DNA of 56,024 nucleotides from Candidatus Hydrogenedentota bacterium. Its GTDB lineage: Bacteria; Hydrogenedentota; Hydrogenedentia; Hydrogenedentales; CAITNO01. Position 1 is the first letter of the stretch, and each line of letters begins with the position of its first letter. Shown here in pieces: positions 9,062-18,805 of the stretch. A model generated the notes under the pieces. The model worked only from the letters and a program-made list of their open reading frames with translations. It was not told where the DNA came from and ran no database searches. The translations under genes were made by a program, and so were the position numbers. The stretch spans positions 1 through 56,024 of the forward strand of contig JAAYBR010000075.1 in the NCBI GenBank assembly GCA_012730045.1. Direction: 5' to 3'.

Positions 9062-10144
9062 CTACGTCCGGGACGGCGTCGCCGGTTCTTCGTGGGTGAG
9101 GCAGTGGATGGTGCCAAGTCCCCAGACGAGGTCCACGGCGTGGATGCCGGCGACTTCGCGCCCCGGGAAGCACTCGGCGAGAATGCCGAGGGCCTTCCGG
9201 TCGTTGGGATCGTTGAACGTGGGCACGAGCACCTTGGCGTTCGTGATCAGGAAGTTGGCGTAGCTCGCGGGCAGGCGCATGCCGTCAAAGACAACGGGCG
9301 CGGGCATCGGCAGCTCCACCACTTCCAGGGCGCGGCCGTCGCGCATCCGGACCCCCTGGAGCCGCTCGCGGTTCTCCTCCAGCGGGGCGTGGTTGGGGTC
9401 GTCGCCGTTTGGCTCGCGGCAGAGGACCACCGTGTGCGGATTCACAAAGCGGCAGAGGTCGTCCACATGGCCGTGGGTGTCGTCCCCTGCGATGCCTTTC
9501 CCCAGCCAAATGACCCGGGATATGCCCAGCCACTCCGCGAAGAGGCCCTCGTAGTCCGCGCGGGAGAAGCCCGGATTCCGGCGCTGGGTGGCGGGGTCGA
9601 GCAGGCATTCCTCTGTGACCAGGAGCGCGTCCGCGCCGTTCGGGTCGAGCGCCCCCCCCTCCATGAAGACCGGCTTCCCGTTCCAGCGCGCCTCCACGAG
9701 CCGATGGCCGCGCTTTCGCGCCATGAAGGGCGGCCATTTCGCGTCCAGCCGGTGGTTGTCGTATTTGGCCCACCCGTTGAAGCGGAAGCGGACGGCGGCC
9801 GATTCGCCGGAGGAGCCTTGCACCCACAGGGGGGAAATGTCGCGCATCCACCCCCGGTCGAGGGGGAACACGGCGATCTGGACATTGGACAGGTTCACTT
9901 CCGCCCGGCGCAGGCAGCGCCGCGCCGTTTCGGCGTGGCGCTCTGTGGCGGCTGCCAGGAAGACCTCCTCGTCTGCGGCGATATGGCGGATGATCTCGCC
10001 GACCGCCCAGGGCACCGGCGCGTACTTGCCGGGCCAGTCGGCGGTGTTCACCGGCCAGGCGATGTGCACCGCCCGCTGGGGTTCCCATTCGGCGGGCAGA
10101 CGGGGGGGGAAGGGGAGGGCGGTGTCCGGGACGGCGGGCGTCAT
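9062..10144 (-). CDS. aguA: Agmatine deiminase
   Basis: Converts agmatine to N-carbamoylputrescine and ammonia, the first step of the arginine-decarboxylase route to putrescine. It belongs to the guanidino-modifying (pentein) family. The catalytic Cys lies in GLGTIHCLTHEE near the C-terminus, the catalytic His in DDTHGHVDDLCRF, and FMEGGALDPNG is also present. Its 360 residues are typical. The ATG overlaps the stop of the upstream N-carbamoylputrescine amidase by 4 nt, so the two consecutive enzymes of the pathway are coupled. Confidence 0.95.
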   Translation of the reverse strand: MTPAVPDTALPFPPRLPAEWEPQRAVHIAWPVNTADWPGKYAPVPWAVGEIIRHIAADEEVFLAAATERHAETARRCLRRAEVNLSNVQIAVFPLDRGWMRDISPLWVQGSSGESAAVRFRFNGWAKYDNHRLDAKWPPFMARKRGHRLVEARWNGKPVFMEGGALDPNGADALLVTEECLLDPATQRRNPGFSRADYEGLFAEWLGISRVIWLGKGIAGDDTHGHVDDLCRFVNPHTVVLCREPNGDDPNHAPLEENRERLQGVRMRDGRALEVVELPMPAPVVFDGMRLPASYANFLITNAKVLVPTFNDPNDRKALGILAECFPGREVAGIHAVDLVWGLGTIHCLTHEEPATPSRT

Positions 10145-11043
10145 TCCGGCGATCCGTCCAGCCAGCGGCGGGTCAGGCCGCCGTAGGCGTCCACCCGGCG
10201 GTCGCGGAAGAAAGGCCAGTTTCGACGGACTTCCTCCAGGTGGACCGTGTCCACCTCGGAGACCAGCACCTCCTCGTTGTCGGAGGACGCCTCCGCCACG
10301 AGTTCCCCCTGGGGTCCGGCAATAAAGGAACCGCCCCAGAACTCGATGCCTGGCAGGTCGGCGTAGGGCCGTTCCAGGCCGAAGCGGTTGGGCGCAGCCA
10401 CATAAATGCCGTTGGCCACGGCGTGGCCGCGCTGGACGGTTTGCCAGGCGTTATGCTGGAGCGCCCCATGCTGCTCCTTCTCGGCGGGGTGCCACCCGAT
10501 GGCCGTGGGGTAGAACAGGCTGGTGGCACCGGACAGGGCGGCGAGACGGGCCCCCTCGGGGTACCACTGGTCCCAGCAGATCAGCACGGCCACCCGGCCG
10601 AAGGCCGTGTCAAAGGTCCGGAAACCGAGATCCCCCGGCGCAAAGTAGTATTTCTCGTAATACGCGGGGTCGTCGGGAATATGCATCTTCCGGTACAGCC
10701 CGAGGAGCGCGCCGTCCGCGTCAATGACCGCCGCCGTGTTGTGGCACAGGCCGGGGCCGCGCCGCTCAAAGAAGGGAACAATCACCGCCACTCCCAGTTC
10801 CGCCGCCAGGGTTCGAAACGCCGTCACGGCGGGACCGTCGGCCGGTTCGGCCAGATCGAAGAGGGTGATGTCCTCCTTCTGGCAGAGGTAGGGCCACTGG
10901 TAGAGTTCGGGAAGGCAGATGACCTGGCCGCCTTGGGCGGCGGCCTGACGGACCAGGTCCACAGCGCGCGCCTGATTCTCCTGCTCGTCGGGGCCCATGC
11001 GCATCTGCACAGCCGCAATGCGGTATCCGGTGTTTTCGGGCAA
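10141..11043 (-). CDS. aguB: N-carbamoylputrescine amidase
   Basis: Nitrilase-superfamily enzyme that hydrolyses N-carbamoylputrescine to putrescine, CO2 and ammonia. The Glu-Lys-Cys triad is visible: Glu46 in CLPELYQW, Lys119 in YRKMHIPDD and Cys156 in VLICWDQWYPE, with the family insert YEKYYFAPGDLGF. The start codon is TTG with AGGAG ten bases upstream. A TAGAAT at about 11088-11093 (minus strand) is a plausible -10. It is the first gene of a two-gene putrescine operon with aguA. Confidence 0.94.
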   Translation of the reverse strand: MPENTGYRIAAVQMRMGPDEQENQARAVDLVRQAAAQGGQVICLPELYQWPYLCQKEDITLFDLAEPADGPAVTAFRTLAAELGVAVIVPFFERRGPGLCHNTAAVIDADGALLGLYRKMHIPDDPAYYEKYYFAPGDLGFRTFDTAFGRVAVLICWDQWYPEGARLAALSGATSLFYPTAIGWHPAEKEQHGALQHNAWQTVQRGHAVANGIYVAAPNRFGLERPYADLPGIEFWGGSFIAGPQGELVAEASSDNEEVLVSEVDTVHLEEVRRNWPFFRDRRVDAYGGLTRRWLDGSPE

Positions 11044-11134
11044 CTCGGCGAATCTCCTGGCGGTTATTGGCTGGTTGTGGGGATCATTCTACCGGATTGC
11101 GGGGAATGATTTCGCGGTGTGGCCACAAATAGAA

Positions 11135-11164
11135 GAGGCCTGATACGTTTTCGCACCAGGCCTC
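11135..11164 (-). terminator. Possible terminator after the yhaN-like gene
   Basis: A perfect 8-bp stem (GAGGCCTG/CAGGCCTC) with a 14-nt loop is followed on the minus strand by TTCTATTT. The U-tract is imperfect. It lies in the 258-bp gap between yhaN (ending 11302) and aguB (starting 11043), where it would separate the two units. The rest of that gap holds a 10-bp palindrome (CCACATGTGG, 11171-11180) and no convincing gene. Confidence 0.4.
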
Positions 11165-11301
11165 CGCGGAAGGAGAAACGCCACATGTGGCTCTGACCAC
11201 CAAGATTATACCACACGTTTTTCGGAGAGGCAATAGAAACCGCCCTATCAGGCGCATTTCCAAACAGATAATAACAGCCGCATAAAGACACTTGCGGATA
11301 A

Positions 11302-14300
11302 TCACATCATCGAAATGACCGGCGCGCCCACTCCGACCGCCGCCAGTGCGACATCTTCCCGGCAGGTGAAGACCAGTATCTGGTTCTCCGAGCCTATGTC
11401 TTTCAGGACGCCCATCGCCGCCTTGAGACGCTGGTCGTCGTAGTTGGCGAAGGGGTCGTCCATCAGCATGGGCAGTGTCTCACCGGAGGCGCTGAGGAGC
11501 CGCACCAGGGCAAGACGAAGCGACAGGTACACCTGGTCCAGCGCCCCCTTGCTGAGGCTCTCCGTGGAAACGGCGGGGAGACCGGCATGTTTTGGCCCCA
11601 GACGAATCTCAAACCCCTCGCCGATGGAGACTTCTCCGTGGGCGCCCAGGGTGATGTCACGGAGGAAGCGGGAGGCGTCCCGGGCGATGACGGGGGCGAT
11701 GCGGGCGTGGCGCTGGTTGGCGGCCTCCTCAATGAGGGTGGCGGCGCGGAGCGCCGCCTCGCGCAGCGCCGCAGCTTGGTCGCGCCTGCGCTCCCCGTCG
11801 GCGATCTCCTCCCGGATTTCGGCCAGGGGGCGCAGGTCGGCGGCGCATTCCACGGCGGCCACCTGCAGATGGTTGATCTCAAGCTGAAGCTGCTTGATCT
11901 CGTCGCGCACATGGACGAGGTCCCGCTCCGCCTCCTCCTCCGCCGGGCCGTCCTCCTCCGGTCCAAGTTCCGCGGCGATGCGGCGGAGTTCGGCGAGGGG
12001 CGTTCCGTCCAGCAGAAGGTTCAATTGCTCGGAGAGCGCGGCATGGGTCTGCTGGAGGCTGCGGTATTCCCGCGCCTTCTCGGCGCGGGCCTGCCAGTCG
12101 TCCACAGAGTCCACCCCGGCGGCGTCCAGGAGCCTGCGGAGCTCGGCGGCGCACTGGGCGAGCTCGCGCCGGTCGCTTTCCAGCTGGTCAAGGGTTTCCT
12201 GCATCTGGCGGCGGAGCATTTCAACGCGGCCGCGCGCGGTCTGGCAGGCGGCGCAATGCTCGGAATAGGCGCGCAGGGCGGCGAGGGGGTCCTCCATGTC
12301 GGCCTGGCCGGGGCAGCCGGACTCCCGCATGATGCCCCGTATCTGGTCCTCCACCTGGGCCAGGGCCTTCCGCGTGTTGTCGAGGGCCTCCCCATACTCG
12401 CGCTGGTTCTCAATGGCGGTCTGGAGCTGGTTGCGCAGGTCCGACATGCGGCGCTTCAGGTCACGGTATTCCTGGTAGCGCCCCATGACCCGGTTGACGG
12501 CGGCGGACACGGTGTTCATGTCCTCGAGGGTTTCCCCGGCGGTCTCGAAGGCCTCCCGGATGCGCGCGAAGAGCTTTGGCACGCGCTCCTCGCTTTCCCT
12601 GGCGCGGAGTTCCTGCTGTTCCAGCTCGCTGGCAAAGGTGTCCAGACGCGCGACGGCCTCGCGGTATCCGTCGAAGCGGGCCTCAAGTTCCCGCAGGGAG
12701 TGGCAGTTGGCGCGCTTGCGCAGCACCTCGATGGGCGGGACGGCCCCGGCCTCGGCGGCGTTCAGGCGTTCCATCTCGGCCTTGGCTGCCTCGAATTCCT
12801 GGCGGAGGCGCCGGGCCTGGCCGCGCGCGGCGGCCAGTTGGGCGAGGAAATATCCCAGGGCGAGGAGGATGACGGCGCCGGCGTAGAGCACCGGCGGTTT
12901 TCCCGAGGCGATGAAGACCCCGGCCAGGAGGAGCAGGAACACGCCGCACACGGCGGCCAGCCAGAACATGCCGGGGATGCGCTCGCGCACCTCCTCCAGC
13001 CCGGCGCCCAGACTCTGCTGGAGGCCCTCGGTTTCCGTCTTCCTGCGCGCGGTCTCGCGCATGGAATCCTCAAACTCGCGCAGGCGCTCGGAGAACGAGT
13101 CGCTCTGCCTGAAAAGCTCCGCGTCCGGGGCGATGCGCTGGCGCTCGCGGCGGACAATCTCCCGGAGCCGGTCCCGGTCGGCGCACTCCTTGTCGCGGGT
13201 TTTCAGCGCGAGGGTGAAGGCGTTGGCCAGCTGGCTGATCCACTCCACCGGGTCTGCGGCCACGCGGGAGAAGTCGGGCACCTCGGCGAGGCGCCGCTGG
13301 GTGACCATGACCTGGTCGTTGAACTGCCTTACCCGGGCATCGGCCTCGGTGAAACGCTCCTCATACCGTTCCTCGCGCGCCCGGAGCTCGTGCAGGCGGC
13401 GTTCGGTTTCCTCGGGGATGGGCGCGGGTGGCGGGCCGTCGCCGGGTGCCGCCTGCTCCAGCAGCTCCAGTTCCGGTGTCAGGCGGCGCATTTCGGCCTC
13501 CCGTCGGTCCGTCTGCAGGCGGATGGTCTCCGCCAGCATGTTCAGATGCTGCGCCTCCGAAAGGCCCGCCGTGGACGTGTCCCGGAAAGGAAGCAGGGGG
13601 AACATCTGCTGGGTGACGGCGTCCATCTCCTCCTGGATGCGCTCAATCTCCTGCATGCGCGCCACACGCCTGCGGGCGGAGGCCCGCTCGACGGCGCGTT
13701 CCAGCCGCGCCCGCTCCGTCTCGCATTCCGCGAGGCGGGCGAGGGCTTCGCCGCGGCGGCGGTTAAGGCGCGCCTGCTCGCGGACGGCCCCGCGCGCGGC
13801 GGCAAGCTCCTCGCGGAGGGGGGGCAGGGCCGTCTCGGCGGGGGCGATGCCGTCCCGGTGCAGGGTGTCCAGGAGTTCCTGGAGGGCCTGGAGCGTGCTG
13901 CCCGCGGAGCGGATGCCCGCGCCGGAGTCGTTGATGGCGAGGAGCCGCTCCCGGATGCGGCCGAGGGCCTGCTGGTCCCCCAGCCCGTCCAGGTTCAGGT
14001 GGCCGATGGTCGCCGTGTTGATGAAGACGCCCTTGGACAGGCCCAGATGCGCCTCCGCAAACCCGATCTCCTGATTGGGCATCGCGGGGAACATGCCCGT
14101 GATGTCGCGTCCCGCCTGGTGGTCGCGCAGCAGGACATGCTGCCGGTCGCGGACGAAACTCCGGGTGATCTCGTAGACCCCCCCCCGGTCGAGGGCGTAT
14201 GTCAGGCGGCCGCCGTAGGATTCCGGGTTCTCCCACGGGCGGCGCAGGAGGTTTGCCTCATCGTAGGCCGGCGACCTGAGGTCCCTGCGCTGGCCGTAGA

Positions 14301-14439
14301 ACATGTCGGTGATGAAGGCGCGCAGGGTGGACTTGCCCCGCTCATTCGGGCCGATCAGCACCTGCAACCCGGGGGAGAGGGAGAGGGCGACGTTGCTCAG
14401 GCGGCCGAACCCGTCCACGTGCAGTTCCTGGATTCTCAT
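11302..14439 (-). CDS. YhaN-like SMC/RecN-type ATPase
   Basis: A 1045-residue ABC-type ATPase of the YhaN family, a Rad50-like partner of a Mre11-like nuclease. Walker A is GPNERGKST (about 30-38). The C-terminus carries a signature-like LSKGALDQVY and Walker B LPMLMDDPFANYDD. Between them lie long Glu/Arg-rich coiled coils. Around residues 490-540, two hydrophobic segments form a membrane hairpin, as is typical of YhaN and unlike cytosolic Rad50. The ATG overlaps the stop of the adjacent phosphoesterase gene by 4 nt. Role inferred: membrane-tethered DNA end processing or repair. Confidence 0.85.
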   Translation of the reverse strand: MRIQELHVDGFGRLSNVALSLSPGLQVLIGPNERGKSTLRAFITDMFYGQRRDLRSPAYDEANLLRRPWENPESYGGRLTYALDRGGVYEITRSFVRDRQHVLLRDHQAGRDITGMFPAMPNQEIGFAEAHLGLSKGVFINTATIGHLNLDGLGDQQALGRIRERLLAINDSGAGIRSAGSTLQALQELLDTLHRDGIAPAETALPPLREELAAARGAVREQARLNRRRGEALARLAECETERARLERAVERASARRRVARMQEIERIQEEMDAVTQQMFPLLPFRDTSTAGLSEAQHLNMLAETIRLQTDRREAEMRRLTPELELLEQAAPGDGPPPAPIPEETERRLHELRAREERYEERFTEADARVRQFNDQVMVTQRRLAEVPDFSRVAADPVEWISQLANAFTLALKTRDKECADRDRLREIVRRERQRIAPDAELFRQSDSFSERLREFEDSMRETARRKTETEGLQQSLGAGLEEVRERIPGMFWLAAVCGVFLLLLAGVFIASGKPPVLYAGAVILLALGYFLAQLAAARGQARRLRQEFEAAKAEMERLNAAEAGAVPPIEVLRKRANCHSLRELEARFDGYREAVARLDTFASELEQQELRARESEERVPKLFARIREAFETAGETLEDMNTVSAAVNRVMGRYQEYRDLKRRMSDLRNQLQTAIENQREYGEALDNTRKALAQVEDQIRGIMRESGCPGQADMEDPLAALRAYSEHCAACQTARGRVEMLRRQMQETLDQLESDRRELAQCAAELRRLLDAAGVDSVDDWQARAEKAREYRSLQQTHAALSEQLNLLLDGTPLAELRRIAAELGPEEDGPAEEEAERDLVHVRDEIKQLQLEINHLQVAAVECAADLRPLAEIREEIADGERRRDQAAALREAALRAATLIEEAANQRHARIAPVIARDASRFLRDITLGAHGEVSIGEGFEIRLGPKHAGLPAVSTESLSKGALDQVYLSLRLALVRLLSASGETLPMLMDDPFANYDDQRLKAAMGVLKDIGSENQILVFTCREDVALAAVGVGAPVISMM

Positions 14440-15608
14440 TCCACGCCCCCCGTCGGGGTGTCATGGCGCAGGGGGCGTCCCAGAAACGCCGAGACGCCCA
14501 GATCGCGGGCGCGCTCCAGCCGCAGGCGGTCGTCCGGCGTGGGGGCGTCCTGGATTTCAGCGGCCATGCGGCGCACAAAATCGCCGAGCGCCGTGTCCTC
14601 GGCGGCCCAGGCGTCATGGTCGTCGTCCAGCGTGGTGTGGTCCGTGACCACCAGCGCCTCCAGCCCCTCCCTTAGTCCCGCGAGGGTTCCCGGCATCCCG
14701 GCCCAGAGTTCCGGGCAAATGCGGCCCTTGAGCACGAGGCGCAGCAGCGGGGACAGGTCGGGGCCGGGCAGGCGGGATTTGACCGTGGCGGCGAGGGTCT
14801 CGCCGTTTGGAAAGCCCGTGCAGTCCAGTTCGAGGGACACATGCAGGCGGTTGGAGGCCTGGCGCCGGGTGACGGTGACGGTCCTCCCGCCGCGCGGGCT
14901 GGCCGCGTCGAAGGTGATTTCGAGAAAATAGCCCGGGCCGGAGTCCTCAAAACCGGGCGGTTCCGGCGGGCCGGCGTACCATGCGGCAAAACCGGGGTTT
15001 TCCTGGAGGCAAAGGCACCGGTGGATATGGCCCAGGGCGGCATAGTCCAGACCCGGTTGGAGGATGTCGGACAGGGTGAAGGGGGCGACGGGCTCATACC
15101 CTTCGGGCAGGTGCGCCGTTTCCCCGGCATGGGCGAGGACGATGTGCGTTTTCTCGTCCCGTGGGACACGCAGCCCCGTGAAGGCGCCTGGAGGCGCCGG
15201 ACCGCCCGTGTTCGCGAAGCCGTGCACCACGAGGGGCACCTCCGGCGAGTGCCATGTCCGCCATTCGGACTCGCGGAATATGTGCACATTCTCCGGCCAG
15301 TCCTCCGCCGCATAGGGGGAGCCGGGGGTGTGGGGATCCTTGTTGCCCGGGGCGATCAGGATGGGCACCGGGGCGATGCGGGCGAACTGCTCCCTCACAA
15401 AGGAGAGCGTGTCCCGCGAGAGGTTCTCCGTGTCCATCAGGTCGCCGGCGATGAGCACGGCGTCCGCCTGGCGGTCCCACGCATGGCGCAGGACACCCGC
15501 CAGCGCCTCGCGCTGGCGTTTCCTGCGCCGGGTTCCGACGGCCGGGGGAAAACCCTGGCCGTCAAAACAGTGGTCAAGATGGATGTCCGCTGTGTGCACC
15601 ACCAACAT
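14436..15608 (-). CDS. YhaO-like DNA repair metallophosphoesterase (Mre11 family)
   Basis: A 390-residue calcineurin-like phosphoesterase, the nuclease partner of YhaN. Metal-site motifs visible are ADIHLD (7-12), AGDLMD (54-59) and LGHIHR. The usual GNHD motif reads GNKD (88-91), so the histidine that assists catalysis in Mre11 is replaced by lysine. The open frame extends far upstream, but MLVVHTADIHLD is the normal family N-terminus, so the ATG at 15608 is used. GGAAGGA lies about 14 bases upstream, rather far. The end overlaps the yhaN start by 4 nt. Confidence 0.85.
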   Translation of the reverse strand: MLVVHTADIHLDHCFDGQGFPPAVGTRRRKRQREALAGVLRHAWDRQADAVLIAGDLMDTENLSRDTLSFVREQFARIAPVPILIAPGNKDPHTPGSPYAAEDWPENVHIFRESEWRTWHSPEVPLVVHGFANTGGPAPPGAFTGLRVPRDEKTHIVLAHAGETAHLPEGYEPVAPFTLSDILQPGLDYAALGHIHRCLCLQENPGFAAWYAGPPEPPGFEDSGPGYFLEITFDAASPRGGRTVTVTRRQASNRLHVSLELDCTGFPNGETLAATVKSRLPGPDLSPLLRLVLKGRICPELWAGMPGTLAGLREGLEALVVTDHTTLDDDHDAWAAEDTALGDFVRRMAAEIQDAPTPDDRLRLERARDLGVSAFLGRPLRHDTPTGGVE

Positions 15609-15696
15609 GTATGCGCGTTTCGTCCTTCCTGCCGCAGTGGGGGAACCCCGTATAGTGTGACAAATCCGGCGGCGGAATCCAACTTTGCGCCGGTTT

Positions 15697-16674
15697 CTAC
15701 TCGAAGTCCCGGAAAGGGTCTCCGGGGACGGCGGGTTCCGCAGTGCAGGAAACGGCGGACGGCCACACCGGGGGCGTGCCCGCCGCCTCGTGCGCGAAGC
15801 CCGCATACCGCTCTCTTCGCAGGATGCGTCGGCGCGCCAGGCCGAAGGGACGGTCATCCGGCCGGTGCTCCTCCACGGCGCGCACATAATAGGGCACGAG
15901 CAGCCTGTCCCGAAACCGGGCCCACCACGGCGGCGACAGATGGTAATGGGCCTCGAGTCCCGCCACGTCCATGGCATCCGCGAGGCGGCGGAGCGCCCGC
16001 CCCTCAAAATACAGGCGCCGCCGTTCGCCGGTCAGGGAGCATTCACACCAGATGTGCGCGCGCGCCCCGCCGTCAACAACCGTCCGCAGGTCCAGACGGG
16101 CCGCCCGGAGTCCGAGGTGGATGGCCGCCGTCGCGGGGGAATAGGTCTCATCGAGGCCGCCGAGTTCGGAGAAGACCGCCTTGGGCATGCTCAGATTCTG
16201 CATCCGCCAGACCGCGAAAGGCATGGAATCCTTCACCGGAAGGGGGCGCTCCTCGGGCAGCAGCCACCGGGTGAGCGCCCCGGGACGGAGCCTGGGGTGG
16301 TTGGCCATGCTCCCGAAGACACAGGCGGGGTCCTGTATTTCCGTGTGGGCGGCCAAGTGCCGCTCCACCAGCCGGGGGGAGGGGAGCAGGAGGGTGTCCA
16401 GAAAAAGGAGCATCCGCCCCTTTGCCGTCTTTGCCGCCAAATTGAGCGCGGCAGCCTGCCCCTCCGCGGCGCACTCAACGCAGGTGATGCGCACTGGAGA
16501 TCCCCGGGCGAAACGTTCCGCCTCCTCGAGGGTGCCGTCGCCGCCCGCCTGGCCGGACACCACCACCTCGAACCGGCCCGGGGCGAGGGTCTGGCGCTCA
16601 AGCGCCGCAAGCAGCACGGGCAAGATGCCCGCGCGGCTCCCGGCGGCAATCAGTACGGTGATGTCAGACTGCAC
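15697..16674 (-). CDS. Glycosyltransferase family 2-like protein
   Basis: A 325-residue protein with a GT-A type N-terminus: TVLIAAGSR, then FEVVVSGQAGGDGT and the AAALNLAAKTAKGRMLLFLD block that ends at the usual DxD position. Here the sequence is LDTLL, so the second acidic residue is missing. The C-terminal part is rich in Arg and aromatic residues and has no membrane helix. It follows a secreted glycoside hydrolase gene by 42 bases. It may act in surface polysaccharide synthesis, but neither donor nor acceptor can be inferred. Confidence 0.65.
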   Translation of the reverse strand: MQSDITVLIAAGSRAGILPVLLAALERQTLAPGRFEVVVSGQAGGDGTLEEAERFARGSPVRITCVECAAEGQAAALNLAAKTAKGRMLLFLDTLLLPSPRLVERHLAAHTEIQDPACVFGSMANHPRLRPGALTRWLLPEERPLPVKDSMPFAVWRMQNLSMPKAVFSELGGLDETYSPATAAIHLGLRAARLDLRTVVDGGARAHIWCECSLTGERRRLYFEGRALRRLADAMDVAGLEAHYHLSPPWWARFRDRLLVPYYVRAVEEHRPDDRPFGLARRRILRRERYAGFAHEAAGTPPVWPSAVSCTAEPAVPGDPFRDFE

Positions 16675-16716
16675 AGCAGGCTTTCAAAGGTTGTTTCGCG
16701 CCTGTGGGAACGGCGC

Positions 16717-18726
16717 TCAGTCCAGAACGGTGACACGGCGGGGTTCGGCGTCCGACACGAACACGGGCGCGCCCGCCTTCAGCGGGATTTCCACGGTCCG
16801 CCCTTTCTGGGTGAACGGCGCGGGCTCCCCCATGAGGTTAAGCACCGGGCCGGGCCGCCGGTTAAGGGAGCAGCGCACACGCGCGTCCCGGGAGGCCGAC
16901 CAGATCGCCGTGTTTCCGCCCATGCACAGGGCGAAGATCGTGTCGTCGCCCGTCTCCACGAGGCGCGGCTTCCCGGAGTGCAGGGTGCGGCACACGGAGG
17001 CGAGGGCCCGGTACGCGGGCTTCGGCGCCATGTCCGCGCGGATGACCCCGAAGTTCTCCTCGAAGTAGAAGGGGTTGGTGCCGTCGTCGCGAAAGTCGTA
17101 CCACCCCATGCTGTCCATGACGCCGGACGCGACGGCGCCCAGATAGCACCGCGCCAAAAGCCCGGCCTGCTCCCGCTCGTCCTTTCCGCCGTTAAGATAC
17201 GTGGACCATCCCATCTCGGTGATCCACACCCTGCGGCCGCGGGCCGTTTTGGAGGCCCGCTGGAGCTCCCCCATGAACGCCCGCTCATCCAGCCGGTTGC
17301 GGTAGGGGTGGACGGTGAGGATGTCGTAGCCGGGGGAGAACTCCTCCATCTTCCGGATGAACGTCGTGTCGATGCCGGCGGTGGACATGCCCAGCACCAG
17401 GGCCTCCGGATCCTCCTCCCTGATGACTTTGCCGCACCTGTCCAGCAGGGTCGCGTAGAGGTCCTTGGGTCCGGTCCAGAAGAAGATGTTCGGCTCGTTG
17501 TAGACTTCCCAGTGCCTCACGCGGTCCTTGAAATGGCGCACCAACGCGCGCGCCCAGGCGCAGAAGTCGTCCACGCCTTTTTCGGTGTACGGTTCCGTGA
17601 ACCGCCCCCAGTAGGCCAGCAGCCCGTAGACGCTGATGCCGTTCCGGCGCGCCGTGTCCACAACCTTGTCGTAGTAGGAGAAGTCGTACACGCCGGGCGC
17701 GGTCTCAATGCCCGCCCAGCTGAACTCCTCGCGGGTCCATTTCACGCCCGCATCGCGGGCCATTTCCGCAGCCCGCCCCATGGCCGCGAGCCCCTCCGGG
17801 TGCCCGCCGTAGCGGTACAGGAACACACCCATGCCCCAGGGGGACTCCGGCGCCAGCGCGGCGGAGCCCGCATCGGCCAGGGGACGGGTGTATCCGGCCC
17901 GTGCCGAGGCGGGGGAAAGGCCCGCGGCCTCAAACCGGAAGGAGACATCCGCAAAGTTCCGGTCCTCCGGCACGGTCACGGAAAAGGAGGTGTCGAGGGG
18001 CGTGCCATCGCCGGGCAGGGTCCAGGGCCGGGACTCCTCCTTGAGCACGTTCTTCTCCCAGTCTTGGAAGGACATGACGAGGGTTCCTGCGGCCTCTCCG
18101 CCCGACAGGTTCCAGCCCCTGCACAACGCCGTCATGGCGCCGGGGGCGGCGGGATCGGGGGTCAGGGTGGCATATAGCGTCACCAGATTGGCCGTGGGGA
18201 TGGCCGTGTCGCAGTGGAGGGATTCCAGGGCCACCCTGGGCTCGGCGGGAAGCTCCGCCCCCTTCTCAAGGGAGATGCGCAGGATGCGGAGCGGATAGGA
18301 GAGGGCGCTCTCTTCGGCGCCCGAGTGGGTCCACCCCTCCGGCGGCATGCTGATCTCCAGGGTCTGCGCGCCGCCCTCAAGCACCCCAACCATCCGCTCG
18401 AAGGACTGGAAGTGCGAGCCGATAAGCATCTTCACGCGGAGACCCGGCGCGGCGGACGCCACCTTCAGCAACAGGCGCGTGGGGTGGCCGAATAGGGAGA
18501 GCGAGTGGCCCAGGGAAGGCTCGGAGACGGCGGCGAAATCCGGGGACCACACGCCGCCGGACAGGGATCCCCCGTGGGGGGAGAATCCGGAGGCGTCATC
18601 GAAGACGGTCACGAGATACCGCCCGGAGTGGGTCGCGTCCGCTTCGGGGTCCGCGGCCCACGCGTTCGAGAAAACGGCGGAGAAAAGCAGGAACAGCGCA
18701 GTAGTCAGGAAAAACCGCCAGCCCAT
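16717..18726 (-). CDS. Secreted glycoside hydrolase, GH39/clan GH-A type
   Basis: A 669-residue protein with a signal peptide ending near SNAWA. The first 300 residues look like beta-sandwich material. The second part is a TIM barrel beginning at MGVFLYRYGGHPEG and passing through VKWTREEFSWAGIE. The acid/base Glu is in EVYNEPN (about residue 409) and the nucleophile Glu in WITEMGWSTY (about 503), the clan GH-A arrangement. A C-terminal beta domain follows. The substrate is unknown; similar proteins act on xylan or other plant or algal glycans. It probably shares a transcript with the glycosyltransferase 42 bases downstream. Confidence 0.75.
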   Translation of the reverse strand: MGWRFFLTTALFLLFSAVFSNAWAADPEADATHSGRYLVTVFDDASGFSPHGGSLSGGVWSPDFAAVSEPSLGHSLSLFGHPTRLLLKVASAAPGLRVKMLIGSHFQSFERMVGVLEGGAQTLEISMPPEGWTHSGAEESALSYPLRILRISLEKGAELPAEPRVALESLHCDTAIPTANLVTLYATLTPDPAAPGAMTALCRGWNLSGGEAAGTLVMSFQDWEKNVLKEESRPWTLPGDGTPLDTSFSVTVPEDRNFADVSFRFEAAGLSPASARAGYTRPLADAGSAALAPESPWGMGVFLYRYGGHPEGLAAMGRAAEMARDAGVKWTREEFSWAGIETAPGVYDFSYYDKVVDTARRNGISVYGLLAYWGRFTEPYTEKGVDDFCAWARALVRHFKDRVRHWEVYNEPNIFFWTGPKDLYATLLDRCGKVIREEDPEALVLGMSTAGIDTTFIRKMEEFSPGYDILTVHPYRNRLDERAFMGELQRASKTARGRRVWITEMGWSTYLNGGKDEREQAGLLARCYLGAVASGVMDSMGWYDFRDDGTNPFYFEENFGVIRADMAPKPAYRALASVCRTLHSGKPRLVETGDDTIFALCMGGNTAIWSASRDARVRCSLNRRPGPVLNLMGEPAPFTQKGRTVEIPLKAGAPVFVSDAEPRRVTVLD

Positions 18727-18805
18727 GGCACGGACCTTTCAGTAATGGCACGGTCCGTCCGCCCGCACGCCCCGCCCCTGTGTCGCCGGACCGCGGTTTT
18801 CAGGG

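Noticed and set aside
11064-11291. A 75-codon frame in the gap between aguB and yhaN
   Set aside because: No ribosome site, no domain, and it covers the likely terminator and promoter. A second overlapping frame in the same gap is equally likely to be chance.
11587-14931. A 1114-codon plus-strand open frame
   Set aside because: It lies antisense to yhaN and yhaO, which have clear motifs. Its translation is low-complexity Gly/Arg/Ala without any domain, as expected from GC-rich antisense frames.
15685-18177. An 830-codon plus-strand open frame
   Set aside because: Antisense to the glycosyltransferase and GH39-like hydrolase, with no ribosome site or domain.
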